IMG/VR virus record: IMGVR_UViG_3300020156_000077
Span: 1-23,918 of that record
Strand: one strand, 5' to 3'
Source: a virus
DNA: 23,918 nucleotides
Part shown: in pieces, positions 23,734 to 23,918 of the stretch
How the letters are laid out: each line of letters starts with the position of its first letter
Numbering within the stretch: position 1 is the stretch's first letter
Notes under the pieces: model-generated
Told to the model about the DNA's origin: nothing
The model's database searches: none
Seen by the model: the letters and a program-made list of their open reading frames with translations, nothing else
Position numbers and translations under genes: made by a program

Positions 23734-23918
23734 GGCTGGCCGATATCGTCGGCATTTACAGTCAGGCGCTCAGGGCCTTTTTCGAGACGGCCGATCAGCG
23801 TAATATCGCGGTGGCCAAGCTCCGAGGCGAAGCGCCCTCGCTCATCGAGACTTGGCCCCCAGCTAAGGTCCACCGCATCTGGTTGGCCTATCTCGAAAGC
23901 GTGAGCGACAATGGCTGA
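23685..23918 (+). CDS. tail assembly chaperone extension (-1 frame, E' or T-like)
   Basis: After the shift, translation would continue for 77 codons to a TGA at 23916-23918, giving a product of about 201 residues. The extension includes LGLADIVGIYSQALRAFFET and PPAKVHRIWLAYLESV. The frame contains no ATG, and its first GTG (about 38 codons from the end) has no clear ribosome binding site, so independent translation is unlikely. In known phages this longer form recruits tube protein to the tape measure. The family call rests on position and the slip site. Confidence 0.75.
   Translation, partial: YACQSKSVRGANQQPLGLADIVGIYSQALRAFFETADQRNIAVAKLRGEAPSLIETWPPAKVHRIWLAYLESVSDNG
23911..23918 (+). 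CDS. start of a further gene, probably tape measure (partial)
   Basis: ATGGCTGA at 23911-23918 overlaps the stop of the frameshift extension and would begin a new frame (Met-Ala) that runs off the window. In P2-type and lambda-type tails the tape measure gene follows here. Only two codons are visible, so this rests on context alone. Confidence 0.35.

Noticed and set aside
1-23918. tRNA genes or CRISPR arrays
   Set aside because: No cloverleaf-like sequence or regularly spaced repeats were noticed by eye; the only tandem repeat is the coding one at 9138-9227.

Overview
The window is the late structural region of a contractile-tailed (myovirus-type) phage or prophage. Every supportable gene is on the + strand and the genes are tightly packed, many with ATGA, TGATG or TAATG stop/start overlaps. 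The high-GC, GC-rich-third-position coding style and the overall protein set suggest an alphaproteobacterial host, possibly Sphingomonadales; this is inference. No integrase, lysis, replication or repressor gene lies in the window, so virion and prophage cannot be told apart.

Layout. 1-385: AT-richer leader with phased T-tracts, a perfect 16-bp inverted repeat and a possible leader peptide. 386-823: PD-(D/E)XK nuclease. 856-4172: packaging and portal (TerS, TerL, DUF4055-type portal). 4169-4652: two small genes of unknown function. 4655-5641: Mu gpF-like head morphogenesis protein. 5643-6528: three small accessory genes (two-helix membrane protein, zinc ribbon, HExxH metalloprotein). 6638-9553: scaffold, major capsid protein, an Ala/Pro/Lys/Thr-repeat protein and a small decoration-like protein, with two intrinsic terminators between them. 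9568-11003: Mu-like connector and tail-completion genes. 11003-14594: P2-like baseplate (gpV spike, PAAR tip, small protein, gpW, gpJ, gpI with a long C-terminal extension). 14603-21374: host-contact module (low-GC adhesin-like protein, DUF4815 protein, collar-domain fibre, two small proteins). 21478-23918: sheath, tube and tail assembly chaperones, ending at the likely start of the tape measure gene.

How it works together. TerS/TerL package DNA through the portal into a scaffold-built prohead. The connector and completion proteins join the head to a sheath-and-tube tail. The baseplate carries a gpV/PAAR spike and the fibre proteins that contact the host. The genome is mosaic: a PBSX-type terminase, Mu-like head and connector proteins, and P2-ordered tail genes.

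Most notable observations: an apparent -1 programmed frameshift (G GGT TTT at 23679-23685) joining the tail chaperone to an ORF with no start codon of its own; an HExxH metalloprotein in the head cluster where no classical prohead protease is visible; internal terminators flanking the gene after the capsid gene; a nuclease beside the terminase; and the inverted-repeat leader at the left end. No clearly new defence or regulatory system was recognised.
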